Below are positions 57,941 through 64,000 of a stretch of 64,000 nucleotides of DNA, one piece after another. Where the stretch lies: the NCBI GenBank assembly GCA_965203135.1, contig CBDBBO010000001.1, forward strand, positions 1,550,001-1,614,000, in the 5' to 3' direction. Under the pieces are notes generated by a model. The model had not been told where the DNA came from. It made no database searches and saw only the letters and a program-made list of their open reading frames with translations. Origin of the DNA: CATOSD01 sp965203135 (GTDB lineage Bacteria > Chloroflexota > Dehalococcoidia > Lucifugimonadales > CATOSD01). Positions within the stretch are counted from its first letter, which is position 1; every line of letters begins with the position of its first letter. Position numbers and translations under genes: made by a program.

Positions 57941-57980
57941 CACCCCCATCCTGGCCTTCCCCCATCGAGGGGGAAGGGAC
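57941..57980. repeat. Intergenic palindromic repeat, family A
   Basis: CACCCCCATCCTGGCC, then TTCCCCCATCGAGGGGGAAGG; nearly identical to the copy at 9761-9802. It lies just beyond the end of the SDR gene. Confidence 0.75.
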
Positions 57981-57990
57981 TCTTGGAGCG

Positions 57991-58761
57991 CTACTGCGCC
58001 GTTACGCCGCCGTCGATGACTAGCTCGGAGCCGGTGACGAACGAGGACTCGTCCGAGGCGAGGTAGAGGATTCCGTAGGCTATCTCGTCCGCGTTGCCGA
58101 TTCTGTTCATGGGTATGCGGGCGAGCAGCTCCGCCTCCCGTTCGGGGTCGTCGAACCGGCGCTGTGTGAGCGGGGTGCGCATGAAGCCGGGGTGGACCGA
58201 GTTCACGCGTATGTTGTCGGGCGCGTACTGAATGGCAGCGGCCTTGGTGAAGATGCGGATGGCGCCCTTGGCGGCGTGGTAGGCGGTTGAGCCGACGCTT
58301 CCGACCAGTCCGTAGATGGACGAGGTGTTGATGATGGAGCCGCCGCCGACCTTGCGCATTTCGGGGATGGCGTACTTGGTTCCCAGGAAGACGCCCTTGG
58401 CGTGGACGTCCATCTGGCCGTCCCAGACTTCAATCGTGGTGTCCTCGACGGTCGCGGGCCCGCTGGTGCCTGCGTTGTTCACCATGACGTCCAGTCGGCC
58501 GTAGGCGTCGAGCGTGGCCTGGATGGCGTTCCGCCAGTCCTCGTCACTGGTGACGTCCAGCTTGACGAAGATGGCGTCGCCGCCCAACTCGCGGATTTCG
58601 GCGGCGGCCCTCTCGCCCTGCTCCACCAGGATGTCGGTGAGGACGACCTTGGCGCCCTCGCGGGCGAACATCCGCGCCGCCGCGCCGCCAAAGCCCATCA
58701 GCTCCCCCTCGACTCCGGCGGCGGCGCCGGTTATCAGAGCGACCTTGTCTTCCAAGCGCAT
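57991..58761 (-). CDS. Short-chain dehydrogenase/reductase
   Basis: A 256-residue classical SDR. NAD(P) motif is ALITGAAAGVEGELMGFGGA, in which about six residues are inserted in the usual TGxxxGxG loop. LDVMVNNAGT, IINTSSIYG, the YHAAK catalytic Tyr/Lys and VNSVHPGFMRTP are standard. Substrate is unknown. It is convergent with the Mrr gene and divergent from the hydrolase gene. Confidence 0.88.
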   Translation of the reverse strand: MRLEDKVALITGAAAGVEGELMGFGGAAARMFAREGAKVVLTDILVEQGERAAAEIRELGGDAIFVKLDVTSDEDWRNAIQATLDAYGRLDVMVNNAGTSGPATVEDTTIEVWDGQMDVHAKGVFLGTKYAIPEMRKVGGGSIINTSSIYGLVGSVGSTAYHAAKGAIRIFTKAAAIQYAPDNIRVNSVHPGFMRTPLTQRRFDDPEREAELLARIPMNRIGNADEIAYGILYLASDESSFVTGSELVIDGGVTAQ

Positions 58762-58789
58762 CTTACGTCCTCCTTGCGACGGCCAATAT

Positions 58790-58830
58790 TTACCCTCACC
58801 TCAATCCTCTCCCTTGGCGGGAGAGGAGCT
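58790..58830. repeat. Intergenic palindromic repeat, family B
   Basis: CCCTCACCTCAATCCTCTCC, then CTTGGCGGGAGAGGAGC; the core CCTCTCCC/GGGAGAGG hairpin matches the copies at 2470 and 47830. Confidence 0.7.
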
Positions 58831-58894
58831 ATAGGTCGGCGGTGAGCCTGTTCTCGGGTGGATGATAGCCGATGGCCCCCAGCGCGGCAAGCTC

Positions 58895-58903
58895 TGCTAA
58901 AAT
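58895..58903 (+). promoter_or_regulatory. Extended -10 promoter of the hydrolase gene (leaderless)
   Basis: TGC followed by TAAAAT (58898-58903, 5/6). The expected start of transcription falls at about 58910-58912, on the ATG. No -35 match is seen. Confidence 0.5.
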
Positions 58904-58911
58904 GTGGGGCC

Positions 58912-59823
58912 ATGCCGCTAGGACTGGCAGCCCGGAGCCGCGGCCTTGTGGGCCGGCGAGCGCGGCGGATTGCCTTGTGGGCGGCCCTGGCGTTGGGCTG
59001 CGCGACGATCGCCGTGCTGGCTGCGCGTGAGGCGAATTTGCTCGACAGACTACTTGTATATTTCCCGGTTCGGACCATCGATGCCATGCCCTCGGACCTC
59101 GGGCTGGAGTACGAGGACGTCTATTTCGATACGTCCGACGGCGTGACGCTGCACGGCTGGTACGTGCCCGGCGCGGACGACTCTTCGGCAGGCTCAGGGC
59201 AGGCTCCGTGCGTGGTGTGGTTCCACGGCAACGCGGGCAACATCGGGCACCGGGTGTACAACCTGGCGCTCATGCGCTCCCGAGTCGGCGCGAGCGTGTT
59301 CCTGTTCGACTACCGCGGCTACGGGCGCAGCGAGGGTAGCCCGTCGGAACGAGGGCTGTATCTGGACGCGGAGGCCGCAATAGAGCAGGCCAAGCTGCGT
59401 TGCGGCGTGGGTGACGAAGGCATCGTGCTGTTCGGACGCTCGCTGGGGGGCTCGGTCGCGGTGGAGATGGCGGCGCGGCGTCCGTTCCGGGCGGTGGTGG
59501 TGGAGTCGGCATTCACGTCGGTGAAGGACATGGCCAGGGTCACGAATCGGCTCATCTCCCGTTTTCTGCCACCGTTCATGGTGGTCAAGGCCAAGTACGA
59601 CAACCTGGCCAAGATACCGGGCGCGCTGTCGCCGGTGCTGATCGTGCACGGCGACACGGACACGACGGTGCCGCACCGGATGGGTCTGGCGCTGTACGAG
59701 GCGGCGCCCGAACCGAAGGCTGTCCACATCGTCGAGGGTGCGGGGCACGACGACGTGCACGTGGTGGGCGGGGAGGCGTACTTCGACGTACTCCGGCAGT
59801 TCGTGCGCGCGCCGGGCCGGTGA
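58912..59823 (+). CDS. Membrane-anchored alpha/beta hydrolase (ABHD13/17-like)
   Basis: A 303-residue hydrolase. One N-terminal helix (IALWAALALGCATIAVLAA) anchors it. VVWFHGNAGNIGHR holds the oxyanion region, FDYRGYGRSEG follows, FGRSLGGSVAVEMA has the nucleophile Ser, LIVHGDTDTTVPHRMG the Asp, and GAGHDDVHVV the His. A family C repeat lies in frame around residues 91-99 (DDSSAGSGQAP). The substrate is unknown. ATG 58912 is 9 bases after a -10 box. Confidence 0.87.
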   Translation: MPLGLAARSRGLVGRRARRIALWAALALGCATIAVLAAREANLLDRLLVYFPVRTIDAMPSDLGLEYEDVYFDTSDGVTLHGWYVPGADDSSAGSGQAPCVVWFHGNAGNIGHRVYNLALMRSRVGASVFLFDYRGYGRSEGSPSERGLYLDAEAAIEQAKLRCGVGDEGIVLFGRSLGGSVAVEMAARRPFRAVVVESAFTSVKDMARVTNRLISRFLPPFMVVKAKYDNLAKIPGALSPVLIVHGDTDTTVPHRMGLALYEAAPEPKAVHIVEGAGHDDVHVVGGEAYFDVLRQFVRAPGR

Positions 59824-59870
59824 TGCGGTGTGGCTCCGCCCTGCCCCAGCCTGACATGAAAGGAGTCCGG

Positions 59871-60305
59871 GTGACTTTGAGAATACTATCTCTGGCTCTG
59901 CTGTCTCTCCTGGTAGCGGCGTTGGCCGCGTGTGGTGGTAGCGGTGGTGGGACGGAGCAGCCGGCTACCGCGACGCCCAACACAGAAAACGCGCCGTCCG
60001 GGGCGTCGGCGAGTTCGGCGCGCGGAGGCGTGGTCAGGGTTATCAACAGGGACCAGGGAGGGAGCGGCGAGTACAGGTTCGATCCCGCGGAGTTGCGGTT
60101 CGAGGTTGGCCAGGAGGTGACTTTTTCACTAAGCGGGCAGACCGAGTTTCACACGTTCACGGTCGATGAGCTGGGCATCGACGTGTCCATGGACGTGGGG
60201 GAGACAGTCGAATACACCTACACGTTCGACAAGGCGGGGACGTTCAGGCTGTACTGCATACCGCACGAGGCCCTCGGGATGACCGGGGAGATCGTTGTGG
60301 AATGA
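59871..60305 (+). CDS. Plastocyanin-like cupredoxin lipoprotein
   Basis: A 144-residue exported protein. VAALAACGG is the lipobox. After a Thr/Ser/Gly linker, the cupredoxin domain has RFDPAELRFEVGQEVTFSL, TEFHTFTVDELG and FRLYCIPHEALGMTGEIVV. His, Cys, His and Met of the type 1 copper site are all present, so it should be a blue copper electron carrier. GTG 59871 has AAGGAG 5 bases upstream. It lies 47 bases after the hydrolase gene. Confidence 0.88.
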   Translation: MTLRILSLALLSLLVAALAACGGSGGGTEQPATATPNTENAPSGASASSARGGVVRVINRDQGGSGEYRFDPAELRFEVGQEVTFSLSGQTEFHTFTVDELGIDVSMDVGETVEYTYTFDKAGTFRLYCIPHEALGMTGEIVVE

Positions 60306-60332
60306 GGTGTCGCAGGGGTCGGGCGATGCGCG

Positions 60333-60362
60333 TTGACGCACCTACGGCCTACCCAATAAAAT
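60333..60362 (+). promoter_or_regulatory. Promoter before a small open frame
   Basis: TTGACG at 60333-60338 (5/6), 18-base spacer, TAAAAT at 60357-60362 (5/6). It resembles the promoter at 621-650. Confidence 0.65.
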
Positions 60363-60405
60363 CGAAACTGGACACCCCACAAACTTCGAAAGGCCTGTCG
60401 CCGAA

Positions 60406-60534
60406 ATGTTCAAGTCATTCGTACCCAGGATCACAACCCCCTTCGGGCGCATACGCCGCGTCTTCTCGTCGTCGGGTGTGCCCGTGCTGGCGCAGTCGGA
60501 CTACGACCAGATGCGTCGCGTGATGCTGAAATGA
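60406..60534 (+). CDS. Possible small basic protein (42 residues)
   Basis: ATG 60406 to TGA 60534: MFKSFVPRITTPFGRIRRVF, then SSSGVPVLAQSDYDQMRRVM and LK. It is basic and has no recognised domain. Support comes from the well-formed promoter 44 bases upstream and the absence of another gene for it to serve until 60664. No strong Shine-Dalgarno sequence precedes it. A second mini-frame (60547-60606) and a hairpin GACCGGC/GCCGGTC near 60619-60638 follow. Confidence 0.4.
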   Translation: MFKSFVPRITTPFGRIRRVFSSSGVPVLAQSDYDQMRRVMLK

Positions 60535-60663
60535 GACGATGAATATATGGCCGTGAGCGCCATATACGAGATGGCCGGGGTTAACAGGATTCCCCGCAAC
60601 CTGTAAGTCTCTTCCGCACGACCGGCTCCACGCCGGTCGAATATTCTTCCCAAGAGGTGAATC

Positions 60664-61617
60664 GTGGAGTTTGGATTTGGAGTGCCCACGCGCGGGCCGA
60701 TGGCCAACCCGGACAGTCTTGCGGCGCTGGCTCGCGGCGGCGAGGAGATGGGCTTCGAGATCATCAGCGTGAGCGACCACATCGTGATACCGCGCAGCAT
60801 CGAGTCGCGCTATCCGTACAACGAGACGGGCGAGTTCGCCGGAGGGCCGACGGGCGAGTGCTTGGAGCAGTTGACCATGCTCAGCTTCCTGGCGGGCGTG
60901 ACGTCCAGCGCGCGTCTGCTCACGTCGGTGATGGTGTTGCCGCACCGTAGCCCGGTGCTGGCGGCCAAGATGATTGCCACGGTGGACGTGCTGTCCGGCG
61001 GGCGGGTGATCCTAGGCTGCGGCGTGGGCTGGATGCGCGAGGAGTTCGAGGCCATCGGTGCGCCTCCCTACGACGAGCGCGGCGTGGTGGGCGACGAGTA
61101 CATCCGCGTGTTCAAGGAGCTGTGGACGAGCGACGACCCGTCATATGAGGGCGACTACGCGGCGTTCACGGACGTGTCGTTCCAGCCAAAGCCGGTGCAG
61201 AAGCCACACCCGCCGATCTGGATCGGCGGCGAGAGTCCGCCCGCGCTGCGCAGGGCCGGGAGCCTGGGCGACGCCTGGTATCCCATCGGCAGCAATCCGC
61301 GATTCCGAGTGGGCACCATCGAACAGCTCACCGGCTACATGTCGCGCGTGCGCAACTATGCGCGCGACGCGGGCCGGGACCCCGACGAGGTCGACTTCGC
61401 CTACAGCGCCGGCTGGTACAACGACAGGGAGGCGCAGACGGGGCCGGACGGCTCGCGCCAGGTGTTCACAGGCACGCCTGAGCAGATCGCGGGCGACGTG
61501 CGGGCGTTCGAGGAGTTGGGAGTGCGGCACCTGATGGTCGGGCTGCAGGCGGACAGCGTGGACGATTCGCTGGCCCGGATGGACCGGTTCGCGGACGGTG
61601 TGCGGCCGCTGGTGTAA
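60664..61617 (+). CDS. F420-dependent LLM-class oxidoreductase
   Basis: A 317-residue TIM-barrel flavin/deazaflavin enzyme of the luciferase-like group: EFGFGVPTRGPMANPDSLAA, IISVSDHIVIPRSIES, VMVLPHRSPVLAAKMIATVD, GRVILGCGVGWMREEFEAIG and PPIWIGGESPPALRR. The pattern fits the F420-dependent TIGR03619-like branch. Substrate is unknown. The GTG start at 60664 follows AGAGGTGA. It is followed by a Zn alcohol dehydrogenase 29 bases on. Confidence 0.88.
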   Translation: MEFGFGVPTRGPMANPDSLAALARGGEEMGFEIISVSDHIVIPRSIESRYPYNETGEFAGGPTGECLEQLTMLSFLAGVTSSARLLTSVMVLPHRSPVLAAKMIATVDVLSGGRVILGCGVGWMREEFEAIGAPPYDERGVVGDEYIRVFKELWTSDDPSYEGDYAAFTDVSFQPKPVQKPHPPIWIGGESPPALRRAGSLGDAWYPIGSNPRFRVGTIEQLTGYMSRVRNYARDAGRDPDEVDFAYSAGWYNDREAQTGPDGSRQVFTGTPEQIAGDVRAFEELGVRHLMVGLQADSVDDSLARMDRFADGVRPLV

Positions 61618-61646
61618 CGACTCTGAATCTGAAACCGGGAGCAACC

Positions 61647-62687
61647 ATGAAAGCAGTCTACCTGACCGAACACGGCGGGCCGGAGGTGCTGACCTACGGC
61701 GACCTGCCGGAGCCGACACCTGGGCCCAACGACGTGAAGGTGCGCGTGAGGGCGTGCGCGCTCAATCGCCTGGACGTGTTCACCCGCGCGGGCGTTCGCG
61801 GCACGCGGATCCGCATTCGGGGTCCGCACGTGCTGGGCGGCGACATCGCGGGCGACGTGGCGGAGGTGGGCAGCGAGGTCACGAACGTGAGTGTCGGCGA
61901 TCCGGTGCTGCTCAATCCCCGCGTGACGTGCGCACAGTGCCAATACTGCCTTTCGGGCGAGGACGAGTTCTGTCCGCGCTCGTACATGCTCGGCTCGCGC
62001 AACGGCGGCGGTTACGCTGAGTACGTGTGCGCGCCCGCGGCGAACGCGCTTGCGCTGCCCGAGTCGGTGAACTACGCGCAGGCGGCGGCGCTCCCCACGG
62101 TGTTCTTGCCGTGCTGGACGATACTGATGCGTCGCGCGTCGCTGAAGTCGTGGGAGACGGCACTCATACTGTCCGCGTCCAGCGGCGTCGGCACTGCGGG
62201 CATACAGGTCGCTAAGAACGTCATCGGGGCCAGCGTCATCACCACGACCAGCAGCGACGAGAAGGCGCGTATGGCTAAGGATCTGGGCGCCGACGAGGTT
62301 ATCAACTACACCAGCGAGGACATAGCCGAGCGTGTGAAGGAGATAACCGGCGGGCGCGGCGTGGACGTGGTGCTCGACCACGTTGGCGCGGACTTCTGGC
62401 CGGCGGCAACGGCATCGCTCGCCAGGGGCGGCCGCTACGGCATCTGCGGCGTGACGACGGGGTACCGCGCCGAGCTGCAGATGGGCGCGATGTTCCTGAA
62501 CTACCACACGGTCTTCGGCGTGTTCATGGGACGCAAGGAGGACCTGCGGCTCATCCTCGACAGGGCGGCGCGCGGCGTCATCCGAAGCGTGATCCACCAG
62601 GAGTACCCGCTCGAGGAGGCGGCCCAGGCCCACCGCGACATGGAGGGCCTGAACTTCTTCGGCAAGCTCGTCCTCACGGTGGGGTAG
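61647..62687 (+). CDS. Zinc-binding alcohol dehydrogenase/quinone-reductase family
   Basis: A 346-residue MDR-family enzyme: MKAVYLTEHGGPEVLTYGDL, LGGDIAGDVAEVG, the structural-zinc lobe CAQCQYCLSGEDEFC, and AAALPTVFLPCWTIL. SSGVGTAGIQVAKNVIG is the NAD(P) loop and GRGVDVVLDHVGADFW follows. The catalytic-zinc Cys of classical ADH is not clear near residue 45 (LNRLDVFTRAGV), so activity may be on quinones or enones. It is coupled to the F420 enzyme gene. Confidence 0.87.
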   Translation: MKAVYLTEHGGPEVLTYGDLPEPTPGPNDVKVRVRACALNRLDVFTRAGVRGTRIRIRGPHVLGGDIAGDVAEVGSEVTNVSVGDPVLLNPRVTCAQCQYCLSGEDEFCPRSYMLGSRNGGGYAEYVCAPAANALALPESVNYAQAAALPTVFLPCWTILMRRASLKSWETALILSASSGVGTAGIQVAKNVIGASVITTTSSDEKARMAKDLGADEVINYTSEDIAERVKEITGGRGVDVVLDHVGADFWPAATASLARGGRYGICGVTTGYRAELQMGAMFLNYHTVFGVFMGRKEDLRLILDRAARGVIRSVIHQEYPLEEAAQAHRDMEGLNFFGKLVLTVG

Positions 62688-62704
62688 AGGCAACTCTTGT
62701 GGCT

Positions 62705-62764
62705 GCCCGCGCCATCTGCGGCCCCACCCGTCCTTGAGCAGGCAAGGCCGCAGATGGCGCGGGC
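62705..62764. terminator. 19-bp perfect hairpin
   Basis: 62705-62723 pairs fully with 62746-62764 (GCCCGCGCCATCTGCGGCC), with a 22-base loop; CAAAAATA follows. It could be a terminator or a repeat unit, and it borders the accessory right end. Confidence 0.6.
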
Positions 62765-62828
62765 CAAAAATAGACGCCCCCCGGCAGACGGAGGACGTCG
62801 GGCCAGAGATGCTATCTCTGGGGGAGTG

Positions 62829-63063
62829 CATCTATTCTAGCAAAGCCCGTCATTATGGTGGAAGCGAAGAAGTTGGGAGAGAACCTGCAAAACGCGGTGT
62901 CCAAGGGCGCGATTTCTCTTGGGGGCAGGGAGCGAGCCACTTCGCCGTGACCGACGGGCAGCGATGGGAACTCTACGCTATCCTCAGCGGGCGTCGGCGT
63001 CAGACGCGTCGCCACCGGAAGCAAGATGGCCCTACGCCTTGCTGGTGTGGGAGGCTGGTGTGA
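62829..63063 (+). pseudogene. Frameshifted fragment of a type I restriction (HsdR N-terminal-like) gene
   Basis: Frame one reads ILAKPVIMVEAKKLGENLQN and AVSKGAISLG, and frame two continues QGASHFAVTDGQRWELYAIL. Together they make the nuclease core (E-A-K, then FAVTDGQRWE-Y) typical of type I R subunits and related restriction proteins. The frame changes in a run of five G's near 62923-62927, so a single base gain would restore it. The N-terminal part is missing. The second frame ends in TGA at 63061-63063, overlapping the GTG start of the next gene. Confidence 0.6.
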
Positions 63064-64000
63064 CCACGAGATATGCTGACTACATCGTACTGAAAGAAGT
63101 TGAGCCGGAACCTGGCGGGCTAACTGCCTGGGCCCACGAGGCGGGCGTCATCATGGTCGACGGCAAGATAAGGGACGTCTTCGAGGGAGGTAGACGTAGC
63201 ATTCCTTTCTGGCCGCTGACCAGAGGCGGGGTACGGACATTCATCGCTTACATGTCGCCGTTCGACCTGGATTACTGGCTGAAGGATCCACGGGACGACT
63301 CTGAACCGGACTACGGTATCCCTCTGGACAGCCTGTTTTTCACATCCGACGCAGAGCCAGTCACAGGCCGCCTAAACATTACCTTCTCGGTAATGACCGG
63401 ATTGACCGACCTTTTGCTGCGACTACTGGGTCCCCGCAAGGTCATCACAAAGGCTGATGTGGCCTATACGCTCAAGAACGAAGTACAGGCCAAGTTGGCG
63501 GGATTGGGCCTGCACAGATATACGGCCGTCGAATTGCGGGACGACCATGACCTCCGCAGTTCAATCCTTACTTCGCTCAAAGGGGAGCTTGACCTTGTGC
63601 TGTCCAGCTATGGTTTAGAGCTGGACAAGTTCTTCATCGACTGGGGATTGACGGTTGAACAGAGAGAGCACATCAAGCGGCAACGACACGACAGCAGCGT
63701 TCAAGATGCATTGCGGGAGAAAGAACTGAAAGACGCAAGGGGCCTTGGAGTGAGTCAAGCGAGCCCGCCCCAGCGCCGTCCTACAGTTACGGCCGCTTCT
63801 CCCCCCGAACACATTGCCTCAGACAACCGCAGCCGGCTACCGCCAGAGCCTACAACGGCAATAGGTTACTGGGTCTATGTGGACGATCCGACAAACAGAG
63901 CCAGAATACACCAGGGAACGTGTAGATTCTGCAATGGCGGAAAAGGACTCCGGGGAAACCGACGGTCGGATAACAGGTGGCTTGGACCATTTGAGAACGA
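63060..64000 (+). CDS. SPFH-domain protein with a C-terminal Cys motif, cut by the window edge
   Basis: At least 313 residues, open at the right edge. Residues 1-210 look like an SPFH/virion-core-like domain: IVLKEVEPEPGGLTAWAHEA, PVTGRLNITFSVM, KADVAYTLKNEVQAKLAGLG, DLVLSSYGLELDKFFIDWGL. After a Pro/Arg-rich linker comes GYWVYVDDPTNRARIHQGTC and RFCNGGKGLRG, then NRWLGPF, a short H-x3-C-x2-C motif seen in other bacterial proteins of unknown function. GTG 63060 overlaps the preceding broken gene by 4 bases. Confidence 0.7.
   Translation, partial: MTTRYADYIVLKEVEPEPGGLTAWAHEAGVIMVDGKIRDVFEGGRRSIPFWPLTRGGVRTFIAYMSPFDLDYWLKDPRDDSEPDYGIPLDSLFFTSDAEPVTGRLNITFSVMTGLTDLLLRLLGPRKVITKADVAYTLKNEVQAKLAGLGLHRYTAVELRDDHDLRSSILTSLKGELDLVLSSYGLELDKFFIDWGLTVEQREHIKRQRHDSSVQDALREKELKDARGLGVSQASPPQRRPTVTAASPPEHIASDNRSRLPPEPTTAIGYWVYVDDPTNRARIHQGTCRFCNGGKGLRGNRRSDNRWLGPFEN

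Noticed and set aside
1..64000. tRNA or rRNA genes, and candidate T-loops such as GGGTTCGAAC near 16355
   Set aside because: No cloverleaf could be built around any T-loop-like string; the 16355 one overlaps the tyrA leader.

Overview
The window is a GC-rich, gene-dense piece of a bacterial chromosome. The most likely source is a Chloroflexota, Dehalococcoidia/SAR202-like bacterium. This is an inference from gene content: an hsp20–dnaJ–hspR cluster, DUF1800 and NHL-repeat proteins, an F420-type luciferase-like oxidoreductase, a thiolase/DUF35 pair, a RraA-family protein, a class II-type PyrF, and many TTG starts behind strong Shine-Dalgarno sequences. No rRNA, tRNA or CRISPR array was seen.

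Layout. 0–5 kb: pyrF end, DUF951, bifunctional nuclease, ModC ATPase, LON-domain protein, secreted leucine-rich-repeat protein. 5–13 kb: B12-type binding protein coupled to an aminotransferase, a Fic protein behind a four-site palindrome array, AlaX, cupin, D-2-hydroxyacid dehydrogenase, RraA-like, altered histidine phosphatase, OsmC, small cytochrome-like protein. 13–15 kb: secreted protein with a G12 tract in its promoter, and a 199-bp inverted-repeat element. 15–20 kb: FeS assembly protein, M50 protease, then tyrA, a small protein plus aspartic protease pair, aroA and gmk in one tightly coupled run, then rpsU. 20–24 kb: a likely copper/periplasm cluster. 24–33 kb: DUF1800, NHL, kinase-like, flavin reductase, the yceD–rpmF–fabD–nusB–acpP run, a membrane protein and SBP56. 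33–41 kb: dapB, thiolase-like/DUF35/orphan nitrile hydratase alpha, heat-shock module, pnp, rpsO.

41.9–46.8 kb is a lower-GC defence island: a SIR2-domain protein plus HerA ATPase pair (a known anti-phage architecture), followed by an Eco29kI-like GIY-YIG endonuclease and an adenine/N4-cytosine-type methyltransferase on the other strand. 47–51 kb: crotonase and a succinate dehydrogenase/fumarate reductase pair whose iron-sulfur gene has a repeat inserted at its 5' end and is separated from the flavoprotein gene by a truncated antitoxin. 50.6–54.8 kb is a sulfur cluster with its own strong promoter: thiol-dioxygenase-like cupin, four-domain rhodanese, cupin and molybdenum sulfite oxidase. 55.8–57.8 kb is a second accessory patch: integrase stub and membrane-anchored Mrr-type nuclease. 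58–62.7 kb: SDR, alpha/beta hydrolase, cupredoxin, F420-type oxidoreductase, Zn alcohol dehydrogenase. The right end holds a broken type I restriction-like fragment overlapping an SPFH-domain gene that runs off the window.

Short GC-rich palindromic repeats of at least three families lie between genes, and two copies sit in frame inside coding sequence. Several promoters match the sigma-70 consensus closely, and two genes look leaderless behind extended -10 elements. The strongest candidates for novelty are the defence island, the operator array of fic, the protease pair in the aromatic operon, and the rearranged 5' end of the succinate dehydrogenase operon.
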